From Candidatus Stahliibacteriota bacterium (GTDB taxonomy: Bacteria; Hydrothermota; Tepidihabitantia; SM23-42): a stretch of 10,721 nucleotides of DNA. A model generated the notes under the pieces. That model had not been told where the DNA came from, searched no databases, and saw nothing but the letters and a program-made list of their open reading frames with translations. Below, in pieces: positions 1 to 7,072 of this stretch. The stretch spans positions 1-10,721 of the forward strand of contig DAOVBK010000028.1 in the NCBI GenBank assembly GCA_030670605.1, given 5' to 3'. The stretch's first letter is position 1, and the number at the start of each line of letters is the position of its first letter. A program made the position numbers and the translations under genes.

Positions 1-2767
1 CATCCCAGAATGGTGCGATAAGGAGCGGCGGACCACCAGCAGCAGGAATGTGCAAGTTGTACATATCGGCGATCCACGTGGAATCCATTGCTGCATAACC
101 GTTTGACGAGATTGATATCCGGTCATACCAGTTACCATAGAACTTAAAGCTGAAGGGAAGGGGAACTGTTTTTGTCTCGTTGTCTGCGAGACTGAGTGAA
201 TCACCAGGGCCCCCAAATTCGGGATCAATCTCAATCCAACTGTAGGTCGGACACGATGAGTAGTCAGTATCAGTGTCATCATATGCGAAATAGCCATATC
301 CATCAGGTCCACACGGTTGCGTTTCGTCAACAACACCAATGTATATTTTGAAGGAGATGGTTTCCTGGAAGTTGGTATCGCCTGATAGTCTGAGCACGCA
401 GTTTATTGCATGTCCTGGAGCAACAGATGATGCTGCCTGTATGACAAAGTGATTACTGCTATTTGTGACAGAGTCACCAATTGGGATATCACCGAAAGAC
501 CCGAGCGAATCAGTGACCGTCACCGCGGGATTCATGGACCGCAGTATGCCGGTGATATTCGTACCCATGAGTGCACCGCAGTTTTCAACTGACACAATGA
601 GATCGCTCGTTTCACCCGGCTCTAATATGCCATTTCCACCGTCAAGAACCGTGTGCCATTGATATGCGAACTCAGGTGCTTTGACTGAAAAAGGCATAGA
701 TGAGTACCACGTGCCCTGATCAGTACTGATTTCCAGTGTGCATTGTGCGGTATGTCCGTTTTTCGCGCTTGTTGAAACATTGAATGTGTACTGTTGAGGA
801 CCACCAGTTACACCGGGAGAGATTGAACCATACGACTTGAGCGAATCCGTTATTGTGATGAACGGATCATGGGTCATGAGTTTTGCCGTGACATTAGTTG
901 CGGTAACTGACGTGCCGAAATTTTTCAAGGTAATATTCGTGTTAATAATCTCACCAGGATTGATCTCACCATTATTGTTGCCGCTTGCATCATCAATGGT
1001 ATGGTCATAATAGCCAACATAGACTGATGTGTTGCTTATGGTACAGAATCCACAGTATGGTTTGACATTAGGCTTGGTAACTGTGACAAATAGTGTGTCC
1101 TCAGTAGCAGTCATGAAGGTGAAATCAGCAGAGCCTGATGCGTCAGTAAAGGCAACCTCTTTCACTTCATTTTCTTTATAGAGACTGACCATTGCATCAG
1201 CAACTGGCTGTGAACTGCTGTTCTCTACCTGTACTGAGAGTGCATTGGTGCCGACCGGCAGTGTTGCAGTATGGCTTACGATAAAACTGTCTGGTGTGTC
1301 GGTCCAGACCGCAAGTGAGGGGTCACCCAAGAGGTTGTACGTGTGAAAATAGAATGAACTTCCTTGATTCCAGGTGGTATCGAGCGGGAAATTCATGAAC
1401 AGTTCCATCTTGCCGCGGTACAGTGCTGGTCCGAGTGCATTAATAGAATCCTTTAAGAATCCCCAATAAATTCCGTAATCAAGGCAGTTATTCCAACGGC
1501 TGCTGGTTTGCCACGTTGATGCGCCGAAAAAGGCGACAGCGCCGCGCGGCGTGGTTGGATTGCCTGCTCGTAGCCATGCTTCGCCAAAACATACGGGAGC
1601 GCCATAATTACCATTGTAACATGTAATGCTCGTCACGACAGGTAGTTTCCAGCCGTTGGTCAGAGCAAATACATCGTCATTTGTGAAATCTGGCCTGATC
1701 CATCCGTTGATATTTGCGTCTCCAACCCGGTAGTTAACAAAAATAGCACCTTGGTTAACAGAGTTTGATACTGGAGCACCACTTGTCGTTGGCGGAAAAT
1801 AGACAGTGTCCACAGTCGTGAAACCGTACTCGAGCATTTTCTCTCTTACCCATCGTTTGGTCAGAATGGGTGTGGTCATGAATGCTGGGAAGTCAGCACC
1901 TACTACCAGGGATCGCTTAAACCATGCTGTTTCGTTTGTGTAGGGTTCTCTTTCATAACCTACTATTTTCGCAACCATTGTATTCAGTTCAAGTTCACTG
2001 CTGGCAGGCAAGCGTCCGATCAATAACTCCGAAAAGAAATCATCTCCGTCAATCAATGAATAGGGATGGTCAGTGTGATTGACTGGTGGAAGAGCTGAAT
2101 AAGACGGAAGGAATTCAACATCACCGATGAGAAGGACGTATTCTGGTGGCGGATTCCACGTAAGATATGCATTAGCGATGTAGTCTTTTATTTCACTTGG
2201 TAATCCCCCAGTTTCGGATAGACGCTTGACCGACACATGCCACCCTTTTTTCTCTTTCCATTCGGCGAGTGGCAAAACTTCATCGTAAAAGGCATCAGGT
2301 GTAATAATCAGATACCCTTGCGGTACGTCGTTCGCTATGCTTTCGCTATTGAGAATCAGGTTATGGAACACTGCTTGCATAGATGGAGACATTCGCACGT
2401 CGCGTGTTGGCCCATCATAGTCTATGGTGATCCTCAGAGCACTCAGGAACGTGCTCGTGCTTCCATCTGTGTATGATGGGAAAACATTGATGGGGTAGAG
2501 GGTGCACTCATTAAGGGAGATTGGTTCACCGATCCGCACAGGGCTCGCTGTACTGATGCTATTGCGTGCTGCCACTGAATCGAGCGCCATGATTTTGTAG
2601 TGATACTGTGGAACATTCTCAGACATAATGAAGCGTGTCACCGGCACATTCTCCGTTCGATTGTGCTCTGAGAAATCGATACGGTATTCCAGCTGTGAGG
2701 GAGCGTGTGACAATGTCGTGACTTGACTATCGTAGAAACCGATGATGAAAGCGAGAAGGAAAATCAT
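1..2767 (-). CDS. Secreted C25-peptidase-like (gingipain-type) multidomain protein, 3' end outside window
   Basis: The frame is open from the ATG at 2767 to the window edge (922 codons), so the C-terminus is missing. A short hydrophobic N-terminus (MIFLLAFIIG) suggests secretion. Residues about 149-487 look like a C25 cysteine peptidase domain: it begins PQGYLIITPDAF, has a GDVEFLP segment, and contains VVTSITCYNGNYG with the presumed nucleophile Cys383, then GAVAFFGAS and a terminal LLGDPSLAVW. The catalytic His expected in a 'GHG' context is not seen; the equivalent segment (345-359) reads NYRVGDANINGWIRP. Residues about 580-785 hold two related beta domains, each containing an asparagine/glycine-rich 'NPGE' or 'LEPGE' loop (near 592 and 709). 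From about 814 a further beta domain has CGPDGYGYFAYDD and ends in SNGYAAM. The start is fixed by an in-frame TGA at 2777-2779 and an AGGAGG at 2772-2777. The ATG overlaps the upstream stop (ATGA). Family assignment is good; peptidase activity is doubtful. Confidence 0.85.
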   Translation of the reverse strand, partial: MIFLLAFIIGFYDSQVTTLSHAPSQLEYRIDFSEHNRTENVPVTRFIMSENVPQYHYKIMALDSVAARNSISTASPVRIGEPISLNECTLYPINVFPSYTDGSTSTFLSALRITIDYDGPTRDVRMSPSMQAVFHNLILNSESIANDVPQGYLIITPDAFYDEVLPLAEWKEKKGWHVSVKRLSETGGLPSEIKDYIANAYLTWNPPPEYVLLIGDVEFLPSYSALPPVNHTDHPYSLIDGDDFFSELLIGRLPASSELELNTMVAKIVGYEREPYTNETAWFKRSLVVGADFPAFMTTPILTKRWVREKMLEYGFTTVDTVYFPPTTSGAPVSNSVNQGAIFVNYRVGDANINGWIRPDFTNDDVFALTNGWKLPVVTSITCYNGNYGAPVCFGEAWLRAGNPTTPRGAVAFFGASTWQTSSRWNNCLDYGIYWGFLKDSINALGPALYRGKMELFMNFPLDTTWNQGSSFYFHTYNLLGDPSLAVWTDTPDSFIVSHTATLPVGTNALSVQVENSSSQPVADAMVSLYKENEVKEVAFTDASGSADFTFMTATEDTLFVTVTKPNVKPYCGFCTISNTSVYVGYYDHTIDDASGNNNGEINPGEIINTNITLKNFGTSVTATNVTAKLMTHDPFITITDSLKSYGSISPGVTGGPQQYTFNVSTSAKNGHTAQCTLEISTDQGTWYSSMPFSVKAPEFAYQWHTVLDGGNGILEPGETSDLIVSVENCGALMGTNITGILRSMNPAVTVTDSLGSFGDIPIGDSVTNSSNHFVIQAASSVAPGHAINCVLRLSGDTNFQETISFKIYIGVVDETQPCGPDGYGYFAYDDTDTDYSSCPTYSWIEIDPEFGGPGDSLSLADNETKTVPLPFSFKFYGNWYDRISISSNGYAAMDSTWIADMYNLHIPAAGGPPLLIAPFWD

Positions 2768-3732
2768 TCTTCCTCCTCAATAATCACCAGACCCATATCG
2801 CGGTCAGCAACATATACCAAGCCATCTTTGACATAGATTGCGTTTGCATATGATGTCTCGATGTATGAATACAACATGGGCTCTTCAGGGATACTGATGT
2901 CTATTATCTGGACGCCACCGTCGCCATCTGCAACATATGCGTAGTCTCCATCCACGAACACATCATTGGTATATTCAGGGGTGTCATACGAACCCATCGT
3001 ATGCAAGTTTCCAGGGTCTGTGATGTCGATGATAATGAGTCCGGCACGGCCATCGGCAACGTATGCAAAGTCACCGGCGACAAATATGTTCCTTGCATTT
3101 GAGGGTGTGTCGATCCAGCCAACGAGAGCTTCACTATCTGGTTTCTCCAGGTTAAAAACATAAATCCCCATTTGTTCACATGCTAGATAGGCCATTGAGT
3201 CAACCACTGACAGTCCCCTTATGTCTCCAGGCGTGGTGAATCTTCGAACATAGGAAGGATATTGGGGGTACGTATATACATCTTCGACATGGAACCAATA
3301 CCGTGCAGCAATATACACATACATTGTTTCAGCGACCGGCGCGACTACGTTATATGCATAGATGGATGGATCCTGGCCGACAAAACGTGGTTCCCGCGGA
3401 TTTGCTATATTCAAAACCATGAGACCACCGTTTGTCGATGACGTGAGTGCCAAGTATCCGAACGTATCCCTGACCGCAATACCGTTTGCATCCCGATTAG
3501 TTATGTACTCTCCTACAACGAATGTAGATTCAGGGTTAGTTGTATTCACGATTTGCAGGCCGGCTTGACCATTGGCTACGTATGCGAATCCGTTGCGCAC
3601 TTCGACATCTTCTGCATAGCCAGGAAGTTCACACGTGCCGATGATGGTGAATTGTCCTTGTTCAGAGACGTCAGGTCGTTTACATGTGACAACCAACAAA
3701 ATAATGAAAAGAAAGCAAGTTGCTTTCTGCAT
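2764..3732 (-). CDS. LVIVD-repeat beta-propeller lipoprotein
   Basis: This 322-residue protein has a lipoprotein signal peptide: hydrophobic residues 6-15, then a lipobox ending at Cys17 (LVVTC). It should be lipid-anchored outside the inner membrane, probably at the outer membrane. The rest is built of LVIVD-type repeats, with patterns such as 'vfVdGDYAYVADGdGGVQIIDIS.P..P'. I count seven: about 41-78, 83-119, 126-165 (degenerate), 172-207, 213-250, 256-291 and 297-319. The seventh stops after LVII, and the N-terminal stretch FTIIGTCELPGYAEDVEV supplies the missing last strand, so the ring probably closes as a seven-bladed propeller. Proteins of this repeat type are often cell-surface or binding proteins of unknown ligand; no enzymatic residues are apparent. 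It lies 8 bp after the barrel gene and its stop overlaps the start of the C25-like gene. The specific function is unknown. Confidence 0.9.
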   Translation of the reverse strand: MQKATCFLFIILLVVTCKRPDVSEQGQFTIIGTCELPGYAEDVEVRNGFAYVANGQAGLQIVNTTNPESTFVVGEYITNRDANGIAVRDTFGYLALTSSTNGGLMVLNIANPREPRFVGQDPSIYAYNVVAPVAETMYVYIAARYWFHVEDVYTYPQYPSYVRRFTTPGDIRGLSVVDSMAYLACEQMGIYVFNLEKPDSEALVGWIDTPSNARNIFVAGDFAYVADGRAGLIIIDITDPGNLHTMGSYDTPEYTNDVFVDGDYAYVADGDGGVQIIDISIPEEPMLYSYIETSYANAIYVKDGLVYVADRDMGLVIIEEEE

Positions 3733-3735
3733 TAT

Positions 3736-3742
3736 ACCTCCT
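3736..3742 (-). promoter_or_regulatory. Shine-Dalgarno AGGAGGT overlapping the upstream stop codon
   Basis: On the minus strand the sequence reads TAGGAGGTATAATG. The TAG is the stop codon of the beta-barrel gene (3743-3741) and forms part of a perfect AGGAGGT ribosome binding site, 3-4 bases before the lipoprotein ATG at 3732. It supports that start and shows that this organism uses canonical Shine-Dalgarno sites, which makes their absence at pgsB notable. Confidence 0.85.
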
Positions 3743-4736
3743 AATGATAAAATTGGAAACCTGCGCTGAGCACATACTTATCATAATCCTTTATGGCGCC
3801 GATTTCCGGATAGATCTCTGATGTTACCGTGCGCAACCGGCGTGCGTACGCAATTTTCAAATACATCCGTGTCAGGAGTTCCCATGCAATATCACCTACA
3901 ACAGAATGCATATGATCTTGACGGCCGTAGTGCAGCGTATCGTTTGAAAAATCAGTTGTGTAATGCCGGAACGTGTATCTATAGCCGATGCCCACGTCGG
4001 TCGGACAGAACGACTTGAACCGATAGGATAGTGATATGTATGGTGTATGTTGGTTATGGGAACCTTCAGGTGCATCTGCCTCGGGGGATGATGCAATTTC
4101 TGTCACTTCATTTGTGTTCGCTCTGTATGAATACCACACGGCAAGCTTGAGTCTGCGCTGTGGTTTTGTCTCGTATCCAATATCAATGATATGGTTACGT
4201 GCATCATACTGATCGAATTCTGAGATGTAGTCATCCCATCGATGACGGTACCGTACATGAACAGCCGTGGCTTTCTTCGGATAATATGATACTTTGCCGG
4301 TCACGGTACTGTACTTGACATGGCATCCTAAGTAATCAACGCTTTCTCCCTCAGGGTTTCGATAGTAACGTATGAGGTAGTCTGGGATGATTTCAAACGT
4401 TGCCTTGACCGCATATGTGCCGAGGCTCTGCCTGAGCCCCAGTTTGACCTGCTGAAAATCCTTTTGCTTGTTGTTCAGATAGTGGTTGATGCCACAATAC
4501 AGGTTCCATGTTGTGGTCTTGTCATCAAATATCTTGTTCCGCACGAACAACTCAAAGAGAGCACGGGAGCGTAGATCATCATACGTTTCAAAGGGGAACC
4601 GGTACGCTCGTATTCCGTTTTCGAAATCAGAGAGCTGTTCATCCGAATACGCGTATATGTTATTGTCATAGGCAGCATCAACGGTGAGGTCGAACGAATA
4701 ATCCCAGATAGTCAGGGCAAAGAACAGAAGTATCAT
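3741..4736 (-). CDS. Predicted outer-membrane beta-barrel protein
   Basis: I recognise no named family in this 331-residue protein. It is rich in Tyr, Phe and Arg, and alternating polar/non-polar stretches look like transmembrane beta-strands: TAVHVRYRHRW (157-167), LKLAVWYSY (196-204), TPYISLSYRF (231-240), VGIGYRYTFRHY (248-259), MYLKIAYARRL (291-301) and the terminal YVLSAGFQFYH (321-331). I count roughly 14 candidate strands. The aromatic C-terminal strand is typical of outer-membrane proteins inserted by the Bam machinery, although the last residue is His rather than Phe. The N-terminal hydrophobic stretch (MILLFFALTI) is short and uncharged. An in-frame TGA lies three codons before the ATG, so no upstream start is possible. 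The start overlaps the previous stop (TAATG), with GAGGAG encoded by that gene's last two Glu codons. A porin-like or export-channel role is an inference from shape and context. Confidence 0.72.
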   Translation of the reverse strand: MILLFFALTIWDYSFDLTVDAAYDNNIYAYSDEQLSDFENGIRAYRFPFETYDDLRSRALFELFVRNKIFDDKTTTWNLYCGINHYLNNKQKDFQQVKLGLRQSLGTYAVKATFEIIPDYLIRYYRNPEGESVDYLGCHVKYSTVTGKVSYYPKKATAVHVRYRHRWDDYISEFDQYDARNHIIDIGYETKPQRRLKLAVWYSYRANTNEVTEIASSPEADAPEGSHNQHTPYISLSYRFKSFCPTDVGIGYRYTFRHYTTDFSNDTLHYGRQDHMHSVVGDIAWELLTRMYLKIAYARRLRTVTSEIYPEIGAIKDYDKYVLSAGFQFYH

Positions 4737-5563
4737 TACTCCTCAACCTGAAAACGCACAGAAACACTCTGTGCGATGGTGCCGGACAACGTGAATTGTA
4801 TCGTGTGCCAACCATCACCGACATCAACATACGAGCGCTTAATATTTGACGGGACTATTTCTTGCCGATCCGTATAGGTAATGGTTTCAGATTTATGACA
4901 TTTCAGCGGAAATCTCTTGGCTGTTCCCCCATCCTCAGCAAGAAGTGTGTAACTCTGTTCACCGAGCATTGTTTCATCATGATTCAAACGTGAGATGACC
5001 ATCAGCTTTGTTGGTCCCTTTATTCGTAATGTTATCTTTCCATCGCGTTGGAGTTCATAGTACCGTATGATTTTTTCGTCTTCGGCTGCCTCAATCACTG
5101 TGTTGTATTCTGTTGCTGGTATGTCTCGCCATTTCTTGGGCGATTCATGGGCGAACTTGAGCAGGATGGTATCATTCGGTGACAACCAGTGGGTAATTTT
5201 ATAGGTGTTCGAACCCTGTGGAACTTCAATATAGAAGGAACGCCACTTGCTGACTGGTTTTCCTCGAAGGTTTTTTGATACGCTTGACATTTCTGATTCA
5301 AACGTGATGATTCGTTCATCGAGTTCATTTTCTTGAAGGATCACCTTATATAGTTCGCCTCGCTGGGCTCTCTCAGTCCACGGGATTCGTGAATAGACCC
5401 TGAGGTAGGTGGGTCCATCAACAGTTATGGTCACTGGTTGGTCTTTTGCCAGGACTGTGTATGTATCCATTTTTTTCGTGACAATCTCAATCTCATATGT
5501 CTGATTTGGAGTGATCCCCGTTATTTGTGAAAAAATCCCCAATAGTGTTAGCAGATAAATCAT
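4736..5563 (-). CDS. Secreted protein of two tandem homologous beta-rich domains, function unknown
   Basis: The protein has 275 residues from the chosen ATG at 5563. It begins with a hydrophobic signal-like segment (MIYLLTLLGIFSQITG) and is otherwise soluble. Two copies of the same unit are visible. Copy A (about 34-139) has PVTITVDGPTYLRVYSRIPW, later WRSFYIEVPQG and ITHWLSPNDTILLKFA. Copy B (about 168-274) has KITLRIKGPTKLMVISRL, later KRSYVDVGDGWHTIQFTL and SVSVRFQ. The shared core is 'hTh.hxGPT.L.V.SR', with a second 'RS(F/Y)..V' strand. I do not recognise the family; the pattern suggests beta-sandwich domains. A longer start at 5596 exists (11 more residues, overlapping the upstream gene), but the strong AGAGGAG at 5569-5575 fits 5563 and gives a clean signal peptide. 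Its place after the PGA genes suggests a periplasmic or surface role with the polymer; this is inference. Confidence 0.8.
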   Translation of the reverse strand: MIYLLTLLGIFSQITGITPNQTYEIEIVTKKMDTYTVLAKDQPVTITVDGPTYLRVYSRIPWTERAQRGELYKVILQENELDERIITFESEMSSVSKNLRGKPVSKWRSFYIEVPQGSNTYKITHWLSPNDTILLKFAHESPKKWRDIPATEYNTVIEAAEDEKIIRYYELQRDGKITLRIKGPTKLMVISRLNHDETMLGEQSYTLLAEDGGTAKRFPLKCHKSETITYTDRQEIVPSNIKRSYVDVGDGWHTIQFTLSGTIAQSVSVRFQVEE

Positions 5564-5564
5564 A

Positions 5565-6626
5565 TCATCTCCTCTTAAGATAATAATCAATGTCAAATCT
5601 CAAAAACACAAACAGCACAACACAGAGAATGACAAGATAGAGTATCGCCTGAACAACCGAATACCGGTACTCAAAATATAGGTTTCCTTTGCCTATTTGT
5701 GGCATCGGTATAGGTGCGATTGGCAGGTTGTGCTCCTGTGCAAGATTGTTGATGTCAGTAAGATTGACGACCGGAATACCTGCTTGTGAGAATTGTGCAA
5801 TGAGTCCTTTTCCGGCTTTTATCTGACGGGGTTTGATGAAACCAGAAGGAGCGTCGGCTCCAAGCAGTGCAGCAGCACCACCGCCGACATTGATGAACAG
5901 TTTGATTGTGCCAGCATACAGTGTCTTTCTCCTACTGATTGCTTCTTCAATACGTGTACCCTCCAGCATTTCAATGCCGTTCCGTTGAATGGCATTGATG
6001 ATCATTTCTCGTCCTTGCGGACTCAGGCCTCTTCCAATATCATCTTCACCACCGATCGATGCTGCCCGCGTTGCGAATGGTATGAGACTTTGTTCCTTAA
6101 GCGCATGCTCCATATCAAGATAGGTGAAAACAGGGCGGTTAGCACCCCACATTGATGAGCTGACACTCGTAATGATGACTGGCTCAAGTTCCAGGATTTT
6201 AAGAACACTCAACACGGCTATGTTGAGGGCTGGAAATGAACCAGTGAACGAAACAGCGACAGTATCACCCGGTCGCACGTGTGTTGTCCTGAGATAATCA
6301 ACAATGAGTGCAGCAAAGTTGGGATTTGCTGAGGTCAATTTAGCATTCAAATCTCCTCGTTCAGTCGTGATTGGTGAGTACTGTAATCCTATAAGACCGG
6401 TTTCATTTGGATCATTGATTCTATCAACAGGGATGTTGTAGTTGGTGGTCGCCAACCTGACTGTTTGAAAACAGCGAGCAGTAAGCTCTGCTGCAGCGAC
6501 TTTTTCATCATGGAATGGTGTCTTGACACGCGTCTTTGAGTTCAACTCGAGAATCATGAGAACTATCGTGAGAGCGGTCACAATGAGGAGTGAGAGTAGA
6601 GAAATCTTTCCCTGACGGAGTCTCAT
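5565..6626 (-). CDS. pgsW: Poly-gamma-glutamate system membrane protein (PgsW-like)
   Basis: This 353-residue protein has a basic N-terminus (MRLRQGK), a membrane helix at about 9-27, a large extracytoplasmic domain (about 30-322), a second helix at about 326-343 and a short basic tail (YYLKRR). The ectodomain has conserved-looking stretches: GDTVAVSFTGSFPALNIAVL (120-139), SVSSSMWGANRP (155-165), IGGEDDIGRGLSPQGR (191-206) and a glycine-rich INVGGGAAALLG (245-256). Its position directly after pgsB and pgsC, its size and these stretches match my memory of the 'poly-gamma-glutamate system protein' family (TIGR04332) found beside capB/capC in some bacteria. The biochemical role of that family is not known to me. 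The ATG overlaps the pgsC stop (ATGA), with a GGTGGTGAT sequence upstream as a moderate ribosome site. No PgsA/CapA-type gene is present, so this protein may fill an export or anchoring role; that is speculative. Confidence 0.75.
   Translation of the reverse strand: MRLRQGKISLLSLLIVTALTIVLMILELNSKTRVKTPFHDEKVAAAELTARCFQTVRLATTNYNIPVDRINDPNETGLIGLQYSPITTERGDLNAKLTSANPNFAALIVDYLRTTHVRPGDTVAVSFTGSFPALNIAVLSVLKILELEPVIITSVSSSMWGANRPVFTYLDMEHALKEQSLIPFATRAASIGGEDDIGRGLSPQGREMIINAIQRNGIEMLEGTRIEEAISRRKTLYAGTIKLFINVGGGAAALLGADAPSGFIKPRQIKAGKGLIAQFSQAGIPVVNLTDINNLAQEHNLPIAPIPMPQIGKGNLYFEYRYSVVQAILYLVILCVVLFVFLRFDIDYYLKRR
5569..5575 (-). promoter_or_regulatory. Shine-Dalgarno AGAGGAG that decides the start at 5563
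   Basis: The minus strand reads AGAGGAGATGATATG. The motif lies 5 bases before the ATG at 5563 and inside the last codons of the upstream pgsW-like gene, whose TGA (5567-5565) falls between the motif and the ATG. A start at 5596 would place this site within the coding sequence. Confidence 0.75.
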
Positions 6627-7072
6627 GGTATCACCACCCCATTGTGTAATATGATAATTATGAGCCTGACAAGGCTCGAAACAATGATCATCGCAGCGAG
6701 CGTTGGTATTATCCCCTGACGCGCAATCCAGTACGCGATCAAACCGGGAATCACGAATCCAACAGTTTCGATATTGATAGCGACCGTATCAATAGTAATC
6801 GGTGGCGAGATTCTTGTGAAATAGGCGATAAGATAGCCAACCAGGATTGATGCGATCAAAAGTCTTCGGCCGTAGATTATCATGTAAAACGATAGAAGTT
6901 TAACAACAAGGTACGTCACAACACCAACTCCTATTGTGCTCACCACTTGTGTTGGTTTGTGGAGCACGAGCGCGATGTAGCCTGGAACAACAATACCACC
7001 AGCAGCGAGTCCAATTGCTTCTGTGAGCACAAGACTCAAGAACATTCCTATTCCAACTGCTTCAATCAGCAT
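6623..7072 (-). CDS. pgsC: Poly-gamma-glutamate biosynthesis protein PgsC/CapC
   Basis: This is the integral membrane partner of the PGA ligase, needed for polymer synthesis at the membrane. At 149 residues it is the usual length for the family. It is almost entirely hydrophobic, with about five membrane segments (roughly 5-22, 26-38, 42-60, 72-88 and 102-145, the last containing two). Recognisable motifs are GGIVVPGYIALV (25-36), MIIYGRR (64-70) and GFVIPGLIAYWIARQG (105-120). These match the PgsC pattern of 'AGLVVPGY', 'YGRR' and 'IVPGLIAN..QKQG' in Bacillus. The VVPGY and VIPGL segments look like an internal duplication. The ATG at 7072 shares a base with the pgsB stop (TAATG), with AGGAAGGA upstream. 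It acts with PgsB as the catalytic pair. Confidence 0.95.
   Translation of the reverse strand: MLIEAVGIGMFLSLVLTEAIGLAAGGIVVPGYIALVLHKPTQVVSTIGVGVVTYLVVKLLSFYMIIYGRRLLIASILVGYLIAYFTRISPPITIDTVAINIETVGFVIPGLIAYWIARQGIIPTLAAMIIVSSLVRLIIIILHNGVVIP

Noticed and set aside
5564..5596. Longer N-terminus (start at 5596) for the two-domain secreted protein
   Set aside because: It would overlap the upstream gene by 32 bp and put charged residues (RGDD) before the signal-like stretch, while a strong AGAGGAG sits 5 bases before the ATG at 5563.
5793..6155. 120-codon open frame on the plus strand opposite the PgsW-like gene
   Set aside because: Antisense to a gene with clear membrane helices and operon spacing; the translation is Cys-rich and shows no domain or ribosome site.
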